Source: Vibrio maritimus
GTDB taxonomy: Bacteria; Pseudomonadota; Gammaproteobacteria; Enterobacterales; Vibrionaceae
DNA: 64,000 bases
Reading direction: 5' to 3'
Assembly: GCF_021441885.1 (NCBI RefSeq)
Contig: NZ_CP090439.1
Coordinates: 1,178,001-1,242,000 of the forward strand
Shown: one piece after another, positions 34,483 through 43,146 of the stretch
Layout: each line of letters begins with the position of its first letter
How positions within the stretch are numbered: the stretch's first letter is position 1
Translations under genes and position numbers: made by a program
Notes under the pieces: model-generated
The model's input: the letters and a program-made list of their open reading frames with translations, nothing else
Database searches by the model: none
Told to the model about the DNA's origin: nothing

Positions 34483-35379
34483 TTACGCTCCCTTCTCATC
34501 GTTCGACTGAGATAGTCGCATTTTGATGTAATCAAGAAACAGCTTGGTCCGAGTGTGTTCGTAATCTAGTTTTGGATAGTAGGCATAGACAGTCGAGTCC
34601 ATTGCTTGAATTTCGGGTAAAACGCGTATCAATGCCCCGGACTTTACGTCTTCTTTGATCATTACATCGTTACTGATCAACACACCCATACCATTTTTAG
34701 CTGCATAGAAAAGGGCTTCTGGGTTAGTCGTCGCGAAGTTTCCTGAGAGCATGATTCGTTGGTTTTTTGATATCTTGTATTCGCGTTGTGGGCGTTCTCC
34801 CCAAATAAGAATGTTGTGCTGTTTAAGCTCTTCAACGGTTTTTGGTGCGCCAAACTCTTCTATGTAAGAGGGGGCGGCGTAAAAGCCAATTCTTTGCTCA
34901 AAAAGTGCCGTTTGCCTCATGCTCAATGAGTTGAGCGTCTCCAACTCACGACTTATAAATACGTCGAGATTACTGGTTGGCAGTTCACCAGGCGCGGTGG
35001 TTGTCAACTGGATTCGTATGTCCGGGTATTGAGCGAGAAAGTCGTTCAGGTACTGAACTAAGAACTTAGAGCCGACCGCTATGGTTGCGCCAATTTTAAG
35101 TAGACCTGCTGGTGTTTCGTTGACCGAGCGAGTTTCGTCAATAATTGACTGAAAGCGATCCAAAGAGTCTTTAGCGCGCTGATAAAATAGGGCGCCCGCT
35201 TCGGTTTGCGTTACGGATCTGGTGGTTCGTTTGAGAAGCTGGACGCCGATGCGGTCTTCAATCCAATGTATGCGTTTGCTGATTGCTGAGCTGGTGGTAT
35301 TGAGTCGGCGAGCCGCACCATTGAAACTGCCTTCTTCTACGACACGAATGTAGGTGTTGATACACGATATCCAATCCAT
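34483..35379 (-). CDS. LysR-family transcriptional regulator
   Basis: A 298-residue regulator. The N-terminal helix-turn-helix is typical: INTYIRVVEEGSFNGAARRL, then TTSSAISKRIHWIEDRIGVQ, LLKRTTRSVTQTEAG; the effector domain (about 90-295) follows with LKIGATIAVGSKFLVQYLNDF. It is divergent from the drug-efflux gene across 88 bases, the usual LysR arrangement, so it probably controls that gene, and perhaps azoR on the other side. The AaeR/QhpR-like group often responds to aromatic or quinone compounds; here the effector is unknown. Confidence 0.92.
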   Translation of the reverse strand: MDWISCINTYIRVVEEGSFNGAARRLNTTSSAISKRIHWIEDRIGVQLLKRTTRSVTQTEAGALFYQRAKDSLDRFQSIIDETRSVNETPAGLLKIGATIAVGSKFLVQYLNDFLAQYPDIRIQLTTTAPGELPTSNLDVFISRELETLNSLSMRQTALFEQRIGFYAAPSYIEEFGAPKTVEELKQHNILIWGERPQREYKISKNQRIMLSGNFATTNPEALFYAAKNGMGVLISNDVMIKEDVKSGALIRVLPEIQAMDSTVYAYYPKLDYEHTRTKLFLDYIKMRLSQSNDEKGA

Positions 35380-35467
35380 GAAGACCTCTTATTGTTTCCT
35401 GATAGGACGTATTCTGTTTCCCTTATAGTGTATTATCAATGATTCATACGCAATATAGAATGAGTGT

Positions 35468-36706
35468 ATGAGTAAAAAACACAATAAATCCTTCAACAAA
35501 ACCCCTATGTTGCTCGCAATGATGATCATTGCAACGGGCCAAGTCGGCGTGAGTATTTACTTGCCTTCGCTGCCTCTTATTAGTGAGTCCTTATCCATCG
35601 GCCATGCTGATGTGCAGATGCTCGTGACACTATTTTTAGTTGGTTTTGGCTTATCACAACTCTTTTATGGCCCGCTCTCTGACGCGATCGGCCGACGCCC
35701 TGTTTTCATCTTAGGACAAGGTGTTTATCTGCTCGGGACTGTCCTGTGTATTGCACTTAACGAACATTTTACCGCACTGGAGATCGGACGCTTATTGCAA
35801 GGCTTGGGAGCGGGTAGCGCATCAGTACTGGGACGAAGTGTGCTCAGAGACAGCTATGATGGCAAGCAACTTACTAAGGCACTTTCTTACATCTCAGTCA
35901 CTGCTTCAGTCATGCCAATTATCGCGCCTGTTTTCGGTGGATGGATTGCGTTTCACCTTAGTTGGGAGGCGGTGTTTGTTTTTGTATTGATTTATCTTGT
36001 CGCTATTTTTGTTTTAGGTTGGTTTATTTTACCTGAGACTCTGCCTTATCAGCCGAGACCGTTTCAACCGAGTCTAGTTATGAGCAATTACGCCAAGTTA
36101 ATGGTCAACCCTCAAGTCATAGGCAGCGCGAGTTATAACTGGATAAGTTACCTTGGGGCAGTAGTGACGTTAAGCCTGTTTCCATTCCTTATGCAGCATG
36201 AGTTGGGGCTGACGGCTGCGGAATATGGCTCTGTCATGATCATACCTTCGGCAGGGTTGATGATGGGTAGTGTGTCGCTCAATATCCTCAATCGGTTCTT
36301 CTCGACCAGTTGGATCTTGTTTCTTGCAATCATCATTATGAGCTTATCTGGTCTTTGGCTGATGATGACCGAGATGACCGTCTTTAACCTATTGTTCGCA
36401 TTTACTTGGCTCACGGTGGCTCAAGGACTTTCATTCCCTATTTCTATATCGCTGCTGCTTGGGCCACATAAAGAGCAAGCCGGTGCCGTTTCTGCTTTAT
36501 CGGGCTCAATACAAATGGTCATTGCAGGTGTTTTTGGCGGATATTTGGTTGAACAGTGGGTAACCACTCAAGATTCACTAGGGCGTTTTTATTTGATGTC
36601 CGCTTTAATCATGGTCGTCGTATTGCTGATGAGCCAAATACGACGTTTTGGTCAAGGCGTTAGTCCTGCTAGTGATGTTGAGACGCCTTCACGCGTTAGA
36701 GAGTAA
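35468..36706 (+). CDS. Bcr/CflA-type multidrug efflux MFS transporter
   Basis: Twelve-helix major facilitator drug/H+ antiporter, 412 residues. Seen: YLPSLPLISESL in helix 1, the motif-A loop YGPLSDAIGRRPVF between helices 2 and 3, RLLQGLGAGSASVLGRSVLRD in helix 4, and LPETLPYQ at the end of helix 6, all as in Bcr/EmrD proteins. Substrates are probably amphipathic drugs. Divergent from the LysR gene, its likely regulator. The last 11 bases overlap mtgA on the other strand. Confidence 0.9.
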   Translation: MSKKHNKSFNKTPMLLAMMIIATGQVGVSIYLPSLPLISESLSIGHADVQMLVTLFLVGFGLSQLFYGPLSDAIGRRPVFILGQGVYLLGTVLCIALNEHFTALEIGRLLQGLGAGSASVLGRSVLRDSYDGKQLTKALSYISVTASVMPIIAPVFGGWIAFHLSWEAVFVFVLIYLVAIFVLGWFILPETLPYQPRPFQPSLVMSNYAKLMVNPQVIGSASYNWISYLGAVVTLSLFPFLMQHELGLTAAEYGSVMIIPSAGLMMGSVSLNILNRFFSTSWILFLAIIIMSLSGLWLMMTEMTVFNLLFAFTWLTVAQGLSFPISISLLLGPHKEQAGAVSALSGSIQMVIAGVFGGYLVEQWVTTQDSLGRFYLMSALIMVVVLLMSQIRRFGQGVSPASDVETPSRVRE

Positions 36707-37373
36707 GCGGTCCTAAGTTATTCATTTGATTGACAACCCAGTGTGTTCTCTTGTTCACATAATCAGACATGGGAGTAGGCTGCATTCTGTATGGATTCGG
36801 TAACACGACGGCAAGTTGAGCCGCTTGAATGGCGGTCAGTTCTTTTGATTGAATTCCGAAGAACTGCTGGCTCGCGGCTTCGACGCCATAAATGCCCGGT
36901 CCAAACTCGATGACGTTGAGGTAAACTTCCATGATTCTCTCTTTGCCCCAGATCAGCTCAAGCAGCATCGCGATATACAGCTCGTAAGCTTTACGCACAT
37001 AGGTTTGACTCGGAAACAAAAACACATTTTTTGCTGTCTGTTGGGTGATGGTGCTTGCGCCTCGTGCTGGTCCCGATGAGCCACTTTGTGCGATAACACT
37101 AAACAGGGCTTGAAAATCAACACCTGAATGAGATGGAAATTTTTGATCCTCAGAAGCGACCACAGCTTTGGGCATGTTTGGACTGATATTAGAGATCGAT
37201 ACCCATTGATGATAAGTCTGCTCGGGGTACCCGTTTGGGGGAGATAGGGTGCGCGCTATTTTCCACCCCCAAATGGGTGGATTAACAAACTTAAAAAACA
37301 GCACTAAGAGCAATGGAACGCCGAGTACGATACAAACCAAGTTGAGCAATAGCTTCTTTAGCATAGTTTTCAT
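36696..37373 (-). CDS. mtgA: Monofunctional peptidoglycan glycosyltransferase
   Basis: GT51 enzyme that polymerises lipid II into glycan strands at the inner membrane. One N-terminal transmembrane anchor (about 8-27) precedes the transglycosylase domain with VVASEDQKFPSHSGVDF (catalytic Glu), ARGASTITQQTAKNVFL, and KERIMEVYLNVIEFGPGIYG. No transpeptidase domain follows. Length 225 residues is usual. An alternative ATG lies three codons in. Convergent overlap with the MFS gene of 11 bases. Confidence 0.95.
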   Translation of the reverse strand: MKTMLKKLLLNLVCIVLGVPLLLVLFFKFVNPPIWGWKIARTLSPPNGYPEQTYHQWVSISNISPNMPKAVVASEDQKFPSHSGVDFQALFSVIAQSGSSGPARGASTITQQTAKNVFLFPSQTYVRKAYELYIAMLLELIWGKERIMEVYLNVIEFGPGIYGVEAASQQFFGIQSKELTAIQAAQLAVVLPNPYRMQPTPMSDYVNKRTHWVVNQMNNLGPLTL

Positions 37374-37542
37374 TGCCTTACAGGAGTAATGTGCGACTCT
37401 TTAGTTTAGGTTGAAACGCAGGCTGAGGCAAAAATACCGAGCTTGATTGTTGAACTATTAAAATCCTTCATCGTCTAACGTTGTGCATATCCAATAAGTT
37501 AGTATCTTAACTAACGTTGCCTATCAAAAACAAGGAAAGCAC

Positions 37543-38169
37543 ATGTTCGTCAAAGCCTCACCTTTACTGCTTGCAGTATGTATTGCCGTTACTCCTAGCG
37601 TATTTGCTGAGGAGGCTCAACAAGATGTTAATAAAGCACAAAACACTACGTCTTCAGAATCTAGCAGTAAGTATGAAGCCACTCTCAATAAGTTTAAGCA
37701 AGCAGAAGCCACGCAGCCGTTTTTTGAAAATGCGTATGGTTATGCTGTGTTTCCAACTGTCGGTAAAGGCGGGTTTGGTATCGGTGGATCTTATGGCGAA
37801 GGTCAGGTTTATCGTCAAGGTACACACGTTGGCGATTCGACATTAGCGCAGCTTAGTATCGGTTTGCAGTTGGGCGCTCAGGCCTATAGCGAAATCATCT
37901 TCTTCGAGAGTAAAGCGGATTACTACGCCTTTACCAGCGGTAGCTTTGAATTTGGTGCGCAAGCATCAGCGGTGGCTCTGACACTTGGAGCGAGCGCACA
38001 AGCAGGCTCAACAGGAGCGGGAGCACAAGCGGGTGATAAGCAGAGTAAAGCAACTTACATCAATGGTATGGCTGTGTTTACTATGACTAAAGGTGGCCTG
38101 ATGTACGAAGCATCGATCGGTGGTCAGGGATTCTCATTTGCCCCGAATAACAACTACGACGCGGAATAG
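37543..38169 (+). CDS. SYLF (Ysc84-type) lipid-binding domain protein
   Basis: A 208-residue exported protein. A signal peptide covers residues 1-23 (VFA|EE); a polar linker of about 30 residues follows, then a SYLF domain with AYGYAVFPTVGKGGFGIGGS, GEGQVYRQGTHVGDSTL and LQLGAQAYSEIIFFES. SYLF domains bind phosphoinositides in eukaryotes; the bacterial role is unclear. The C-terminal half is rich in Ala and Gly (ASAQAGSTGAGAQAGD). AAGGAAAGCAC precedes the ATG. Single gene ended by a hairpin shared with cheV. Confidence 0.88.
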   Translation: MFVKASPLLLAVCIAVTPSVFAEEAQQDVNKAQNTTSSESSSKYEATLNKFKQAEATQPFFENAYGYAVFPTVGKGGFGIGGSYGEGQVYRQGTHVGDSTLAQLSIGLQLGAQAYSEIIFFESKADYYAFTSGSFEFGAQASAVALTLGASAQAGSTGAGAQAGDKQSKATYINGMAVFTMTKGGLMYEASIGGQGFSFAPNNNYDAE

Positions 38170-38183
38170 TTGAATAGAAATGA

Positions 38184-38208
38184 ATGACGCCTCTAAAAGA
38201 GGCGTCAT
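38184..38208. terminator. Bidirectional terminator between SYLF gene and cheV
   Basis: Perfect 11-bp stem ATGACGCCTCT / AGAGGCGTCAT with a 3-nt loop, between two convergent genes. T-runs are absent, so efficiency is uncertain. Confidence 0.75.
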
Positions 38209-38210
38209 GA

Positions 38211-39116
38211 CTAGTTCGCGGTGAGACTTTCTGCGCCTCGCAACATAGCTTCGATCAACTCACCGGCATTAAACTTCACCAGCGCTTCGTGAGCCCCCAC
38301 CTGATGGGCTCTTTCGGTACACATTTCACTTGAAAGTGAGGTGTGCAAAATACGATAAGCGTGACCAAGTGCTGGGTCATTTTGTACTTCAAAGGCGAGT
38401 TCATAGCCATCCAGCCCCGGCATCTCAATATCACTCACGAGAATATCTATCGCGTCATTTCGCGAGGCTTTTGCACGCATAAATTCAAGTGCACTGTTGC
38501 CATCTTTGCAGAGATCGAATGGAATGCTGATTTGGTTTAGCGCATCACCCAGCTGTTTTCTTGCGATGGATGAGTCGTCGACAAGCAGAATATTAAGCGC
38601 CTTTATTCTCTCGCGCTGCACGTCGGTAAGCATCGGGATCTTGGTATCGGCATATTGCGGATAGATCTTAGAAAGCAGAAGCTCCACATCAAGAAGCTGA
38701 ACAATCTGATCATTAAAGCGAGTCACACCCGTGACAAACACATTTTTACCACTACTCTCCGGTGCAGGTTCAATGGATTTCCAATCACACTCGATGATTT
38801 TATCGATATCTCGAACCATAAATGCTACCACCGTGCGAAGGCAGTCGGTCACGACCAGATAGGTACTGTTGTACTCTTCAGGGGCGATAGGTCGGAACCC
38901 GATAGCAGCAGCCATATCGATGACGGGTACAGTAAGCCCACGAATGCTGACCGTCCCCACAACATGCTGATGCGAATATGGGATTTGCGTAGTCGGCATA
39001 AAAGGCACAATTTCACGCACCTTTAGCGTACCAATGGCAAAACGCTGCTTTTGCATGTTAAGGGTAAACAACAACATGCCCTGAGATTGATTAGCCTTAC
39101 TGATGCTTGCTTTCAT
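38211..39116 (-). CDS. cheV: Chemotaxis coupling protein CheV
   Basis: A CheW-like coupling domain (about 10-155; RFAIGTLKVREIVPF, VPVIDMAAAIGF) fused to a response-regulator receiver domain (about 180-300; ILLVDDSSIARKQL, phospho-acceptor Asp in LVSDIEMPGLDGYE, and VKFN for the conserved Lys). It links chemoreceptors to CheA and is tuned by phosphorylation. The frame opens at 39140; ATG 39116 (MKASISKANQSQG) is preferred, giving 301 residues. It is a single gene away from other chemotaxis genes. Confidence 0.93.
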   Translation of the reverse strand: MKASISKANQSQGMLLFTLNMQKQRFAIGTLKVREIVPFMPTTQIPYSHQHVVGTVSIRGLTVPVIDMAAAIGFRPIAPEEYNSTYLVVTDCLRTVVAFMVRDIDKIIECDWKSIEPAPESSGKNVFVTGVTRFNDQIVQLLDVELLLSKIYPQYADTKIPMLTDVQRERIKALNILLVDDSSIARKQLGDALNQISIPFDLCKDGNSALEFMRAKASRNDAIDILVSDIEMPGLDGYELAFEVQNDPALGHAYRILHTSLSSEMCTERAHQVGAHEALVKFNAGELIEAMLRGAESLTAN

Positions 39117-39294
39117 TTGAACTCTTACTCTAATCACCAATAGGTTGATTTTATAAACTTTATCGCTAAAAGTTAATGCGGCAGATCGTTAGAAAAGTTT
39201 AACTGCGTGAAAAGTAAACGTGATTTACATCTCAGTTTAGATTACACTCTGCGCCACTTATCATCCCATACTCGCGATAACACAGAGGCATACC

Positions 39295-39573
39295 ATGGCA
39301 AGAACTGCGGCAGCACTTCACATTTTGGTAAAACACAAAGAACAAGCTGAAGATATCATTAAACAGCTTAAGAAAGGCGCTAAGTTTCAAACGCTTGCAA
39401 AAAAATATTCTACGTGTCCATCTGGCAAGAAAGGGGGTGACCTGGGTGAGTTCCGCAAGGGTCAAATGGTGCCACAGTTTGATAAGGTGTGCTTTTCGGG
39501 TGAAACGCTTGTTCCTCACTTGGTAAAGACTAAATTTGGCTGGCACGTAGTGAAGGTACTGTACCGAACTTAG
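39295..39573 (+). CDS. ppiC: Peptidyl-prolyl cis-trans isomerase C (parvulin)
   Basis: A 92-residue single-domain cytoplasmic parvulin. Seen: RTAAALHILVKHKEQAEDII, FQTLAKKYSTCPSGKKGGDL, GEFRKGQMVPQFDKVCFSG, and VKTKFGWHVVKVLYR, matching Par10 along its whole length. It speeds prolyl isomerisation during folding. Stands alone between cheV (divergent) and guaD (convergent), with a bidirectional terminator after it. Confidence 0.95.
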   Translation: MARTAAALHILVKHKEQAEDIIKQLKKGAKFQTLAKKYSTCPSGKKGGDLGEFRKGQMVPQFDKVCFSGETLVPHLVKTKFGWHVVKVLYRT

Positions 39574-39600
39574 TACTTATTGTTCCATACTAGAATACCA

Positions 39601-39629
39601 AAGAGCCCGCGTTATATACGCGGGCTCTT
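39601..39629. terminator. Bidirectional terminator between ppiC and guaD
   Basis: Perfect 11-bp stem AAGAGCCCGCG / CGCGGGCTCTT, 7-nt loop, T-rich on the plus-strand side (CTCTTTTCG). Confidence 0.87.
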
Positions 39630-39639
39630 TTCGTGAGGG

Positions 39640-40986
39640 TTACTTAATCTGCTTGCCACTTACCCAAACCGCTGAAATAGCAGGCTCGGTTGTGTGAACA
39701 ATGATCTTCTCCAGGGCATCTTGTGCTGAATCCAAGTCATCATAGATACGCACTTGGCTTCCGGCAGTGTTCGAGTCGATCACCAAAGCGTCAAAGTAGT
39801 AACCTGGCTTAAAAATACCGACAGGAAGATCCAGGGTTAATCCTCCACCGTGAGTCGCCAACCAAAATGCTTCGACAAATGAAACTCGGCTATGTGCTTC
39901 TCCTCGCTGATCCATAATGTGAGTGTTCGTACCTGCCTCTCTCACTCTAGAGTGACTGACGGCATCGAGCGCTGCGTGGAAAATGGATGGAAGTGGTCCG
40001 CCCGAGAGATCCGAGCCGAGTCCCACATGCAAACCTTGGTCTAACGCTTCTCTCAATGGAAAAGCGGCATCAGCAAAATACATGTTAGAAAGTGGGCAGT
40101 GGGCAATGCCTGCTCCTACTTCTTTGATCGTATTTTTATCGCTCTGGGTCAGAAAAATAGAGTGCGCCAGTACGGTTTTCCGAGTCAGGAGACCTGTTTC
40201 CTCGTAAAGCTCGACATCCGTTTTCTGAAAAGCTTGCTGAGTAAAATCACGAGCCCAATCGCTTTCAGATGCGTGAGTTTGAACATGGCATTGGTACTTT
40301 TGAACCAACTTACCTAAGCCTTCCAGTAGTTGCTTTGTAGAAGTAGGTACAAAACGAGGCGTCACTACTGGGTGGATCAAATTCTGTTGATTGTCGATTT
40401 CTCTGATGTTTTGAATGAAGGTTTCAGCGGCAGAAATAGCAACTTCAGTCGAGGACTCTACATAGTACTCCGGGCACATGGACTTTTCATCCATAGAGAT
40501 CTTGCCAACCAGAGCACGCTGACCTTTATCTTTACACACTTGAGCAAGATACTCGGACGGCGCACTATCGATGGTAGCAAAGTACATCGCTGTGGTGGTG
40601 CCATGAGCGATAAGCGTATCGACAAGTTCTGGATAAATTCTGGCCGTAAAGTCTGGATCTTTATAACGGTTTTCTAGCGGGAACGTGTATTGGTTTAGCC
40701 AATCATTAAGCGGAAGATCCAATCCTTTTCCTGCTTGAGGCCACTGTGGGGCGTGCGTATGCAGGTCAACGAGACCTGGTAGCAAATACTGATTCTTAGC
40801 TAACCGCGTTAAGCTATTGCTTTGCTCATGGTTTGCGATCACTTCATCGTACTTATGATCGCTCTTTGAAAGCACTTGGGTGATGGTACCGGTAGCATCG
40901 ATTTCAATACAGGCTTGCTCTATGTATTCAAAGCTACCTCGTTGTGGAGCATGGTAAAGGTTGGCGACGATGGCTCGGTTTGACAT
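39640..40986 (-). CDS. guaD: Guanine deaminase
   Basis: Zn2+ amidohydrolase that turns guanine into xanthine and ammonia. Metal and substrate motifs: PGLVDLHTHAPQWPQAGKGL near residue 70, VQTHASESDWARDF, VLAHSIFLTQSD, and VGLGSDLSGGPLPSIFHA. Length 448 residues is typical. AGGAT sits close to the ATG. It is the last gene of the transporter-deoD-guaD operon: imported guanosine is cleaved by DeoD to guanine, which GuaD removes. The leader of this operon carries a guanine-type riboswitch (43147-43215), fitting this enzyme's substrate. Confidence 0.94.
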   Translation of the reverse strand: MSNRAIVANLYHAPQRGSFEYIEQACIEIDATGTITQVLSKSDHKYDEVIANHEQSNSLTRLAKNQYLLPGLVDLHTHAPQWPQAGKGLDLPLNDWLNQYTFPLENRYKDPDFTARIYPELVDTLIAHGTTTAMYFATIDSAPSEYLAQVCKDKGQRALVGKISMDEKSMCPEYYVESSTEVAISAAETFIQNIREIDNQQNLIHPVVTPRFVPTSTKQLLEGLGKLVQKYQCHVQTHASESDWARDFTQQAFQKTDVELYEETGLLTRKTVLAHSIFLTQSDKNTIKEVGAGIAHCPLSNMYFADAAFPLREALDQGLHVGLGSDLSGGPLPSIFHAALDAVSHSRVREAGTNTHIMDQRGEAHSRVSFVEAFWLATHGGGLTLDLPVGIFKPGYYFDALVIDSNTAGSQVRIYDDLDSAQDALEKIIVHTTEPAISAVWVSGKQIK

Positions 40987-41033
40987 ATCCTGATTCCTAA
41001 AAAAGCCCAGGCAAGTGCTGGGCTAATTGTTGA

Positions 41034-41744
41034 CTACAGTGTTAGCGCAGTCTTAAGTGCGACATTGATCATCTCGTGCAGCTCTGTGCGACGTTCGTCT
41101 GCGGTAAGGTGTTCGCCTTTAGTGATGTGATCGGTCACCGTACACATCGCAATGGCTTTGCAGCCATTTTCAGCGGCACATGAGTAAAGCGCGTTGACTT
41201 CCATCTCTACACCCAGCACACCGTATTTCGCCATGAGCTCGTACATGTCGAAGTCTGGGCGATAGAAGAGATCTGATGAGAATACCTGACCAACACGATA
41301 GCTCATGTCAGTTTCGCTCAGCACAGACACACAATTTTGCAGCATATTGAAGTCAGCCAACGCCGCGTAATCGTGATCACGGAAACGAATACGGTTGATT
41401 TTGGAGTCGGTAGATGCGCCCATTGCGACGATAACGTCTTTCAGTTTTACGTCATCGTGAATCGCACCACAGCTACCGATACGAATGAAGTTCTTAACTC
41501 CGAACTCTGTCATTAGCTCATGAAAGTAAATCGTTGCTGAAGGACCGCCCATACCGTGCGCCATCACCGAGATCTCTTTACCTTGGTAGGTTCCAGTGTA
41601 GCCGTATACATTACGAACATCGGTAACGAGTCTTGGGTTTTCAAGATAAGTCTCAGCGATAAGTTTTGCGCGAAGTGGGTCACCCGGCATTAGAATCGTT
41701 TCTGCAAAGTCGCCTTTGTTCGCATTAATATGTGTAGTTGGCAT
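41034..41744 (-). CDS. deoD: Purine nucleoside phosphorylase, DeoD type
   Basis: Hexameric phosphorylase that splits purine (deoxy)ribonucleosides with phosphate into base and (deoxy)ribose-1-phosphate. Seen: TPHIN-like start (TTHINANKGDFAETILMPGD), GMGGPSATIYFHEL, RIGSCGAI, SSDLFYRPD, and VEMEVNALYSCAAE for the substrate site, plus the catalytic Asp in CTVTDHITKGE. Length 236 residues. AAGGAACTATACA precedes the ATG. Middle gene of the purine-salvage operon, 11 bases after the transporter. A second, main deoD elsewhere in the genome is likely, since vibrios usually carry one with deoB. Confidence 0.95.
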   Translation of the reverse strand: MPTTHINANKGDFAETILMPGDPLRAKLIAETYLENPRLVTDVRNVYGYTGTYQGKEISVMAHGMGGPSATIYFHELMTEFGVKNFIRIGSCGAIHDDVKLKDVIVAMGASTDSKINRIRFRDHDYAALADFNMLQNCVSVLSETDMSYRVGQVFSSDLFYRPDFDMYELMAKYGVLGVEMEVNALYSCAAENGCKAIAMCTVTDHITKGEHLTADERRTELHEMINVALKTALTL

Positions 41745-41755
41745 TGTATAGTTCC

Positions 41756-42976
41756 TTAAGACAGAGTGATAAGCAGACCAGCGATAGTACCGGACATTAG
41801 ATTTGCCAGAATGGCGCCAAATAGTACGCGCGGACCGATTTCAACAAGAAGTGGACGACGCTCTGGGTTCATAGCACCGATACCACCGATAACCATGGCT
41901 AGTGAGCCGATGTTAGCAAAGCCGCACAAGCTAAACGCGATGATTGCTTGCGTCTTAGCCGTTAGTGTTTCACTGACTTCAACGAAGCTCATGTACGCGA
42001 CAAACTCATTCACAGCAATCTTTTTGCCGATCAGCGCGCCAGCGGTCACAGCCTCGTTCCATGGAACACCCATAAGGAAAGTGAGAGGTGACAAGATGTA
42101 GCCGATAATGAGCTCTAGGCTTGCGTTTTCGAAACCTGCCATGCCACCAACGCCTGAAATGATGCCGTTTAAAAGCGCTACGAGGGCAACAAATGAAATC
42201 ACCAATGCGGTTACTGTAGCCGCTTGATGCATACCGACCAAAGAGCCTTCCGTGATGGCATCTAAAAGCGACTTTGGTGCTTCTTTATCATCGACTTTAA
42301 TCGATTTGTCCGTGATCACTTCATCTGTCTGCGGGCATAGAAGTTTCGCAAATAGTAACCCCGCAGGTGCCGTCATGAAGCATGCAGTGATGATGTACTT
42401 TGGATCGACACCAAGGCTGATGTAACCGATCATGGTGCCGCCAGCGACGCTTGCTAAGCCACCGGTCATAACGGCAAAAAGCTCAGAGCGAGTCATGTTC
42501 TTCACTAAAGGTCGAATCATTGACGGCGCTTCGATTGGGCCAACAAAGATGTTCGCTGTCGCGCTTAGCGATTCTGCTTTCGATGTGCCAAGCAATTTAG
42601 TCAATGCACCACCAATCACATTGATTAGGGTTTGCATGATGTTTAGGTAGTACAGTGCAGAAATTAGCGCGGAGATAAAGATGATTACGCAAAGTACATT
42701 GATAACAAAAATAAAGCCCATGCCAAACTTGCCTAGGTCGCCAAAGGCAAACGCGAGACCCTCGTTAGCGTAAGAAATAACGTGGTTAACGCCGTTAGAC
42801 ATGCCCTGAAGGATTTGTTCACCCAAAGGAACAAACATAACAAAAGCACCGAAACCAATTTGCGCGGTTAAGGCGAGTAAGACAGTACGTTTGTTGATGG
42901 CTTGGCGGTTCTCAGAAAATAGGAAGCCAACAGATAGCAGTGCGATGATACCGACAATGCTCATAAGTAAAGACAT
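41756..42976 (-). CDS. Concentrative nucleoside transporter (CNT family, NupC/NupX-like)
   Basis: Na+- or H+-coupled nucleoside importer of 406 residues, alignable by eye with V. cholerae CNT. Ribose-site residues known from that structure are kept: Glu in AVNEFVAYMSF, and Asn and Ser in CGFANIGSLAM. The nucleobase motif, GQTEAP in the V. cholerae protein, reads GPIEAP here (ANIFVGPIEAPSMIRPLV; key GPIE), so Gln and Thr that contact the base are replaced. The N-terminal region is also shortened after FAFGDLG. This suggests a different base preference, perhaps purines given deoD and guaD behind it. First gene after the riboswitch. Confidence 0.9.
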   Translation of the reverse strand: MSLLMSIVGIIALLSVGFLFSENRQAINKRTVLLALTAQIGFGAFVMFVPLGEQILQGMSNGVNHVISYANEGLAFAFGDLGKFGMGFIFVINVLCVIIFISALISALYYLNIMQTLINVIGGALTKLLGTSKAESLSATANIFVGPIEAPSMIRPLVKNMTRSELFAVMTGGLASVAGGTMIGYISLGVDPKYIITACFMTAPAGLLFAKLLCPQTDEVITDKSIKVDDKEAPKSLLDAITEGSLVGMHQAATVTALVISFVALVALLNGIISGVGGMAGFENASLELIIGYILSPLTFLMGVPWNEAVTAGALIGKKIAVNEFVAYMSFVEVSETLTAKTQAIIAFSLCGFANIGSLAMVIGGIGAMNPERRPLLVEIGPRVLFGAILANLMSGTIAGLLITLS

Positions 42977-43005
42977 GATACAGCTCTTTTGTGGTGTACC
43001 TAGCT

Positions 43006-43032
43006 ATGTCCGTAATAGCAGTGATGTCCGTA
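43006..43032. repeat. Direct repeat in the transporter leader
   Basis: ATGTCCGTA at 43006-43014 and 43024-43032, 18 bp apart, between the leader terminator and the transporter ATG. It might be part of the leader fold or a protein site; nothing more can be said. Confidence 0.35.
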
Positions 43033-43045
43033 TGAAATAGGTAGT

Positions 43046-43070
43046 AAAAATCTAAGTGAGCGCACTTAAG
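43046..43070 (-). terminator. Leader terminator (expression platform) of the purine operon
   Basis: On the minus strand the stem TAAGTG / CACTTA (extended by CT/AG) with loop CGCT is followed by ATTTTTA. It stands about 76 bases after the aptamer and about 70 before the transporter ATG, where a riboswitch-controlled terminator is expected. The stem is short, so control of translation or another alternative hairpin is also possible. Confidence 0.55.
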
Positions 43071-43146
43071 GCACGTTGTTTGTGCAGGTGCGTGTTTATA
43101 CTCACTGAACAGACTTATAGATATAAGAGCAGATAGGGTCTAAGGT

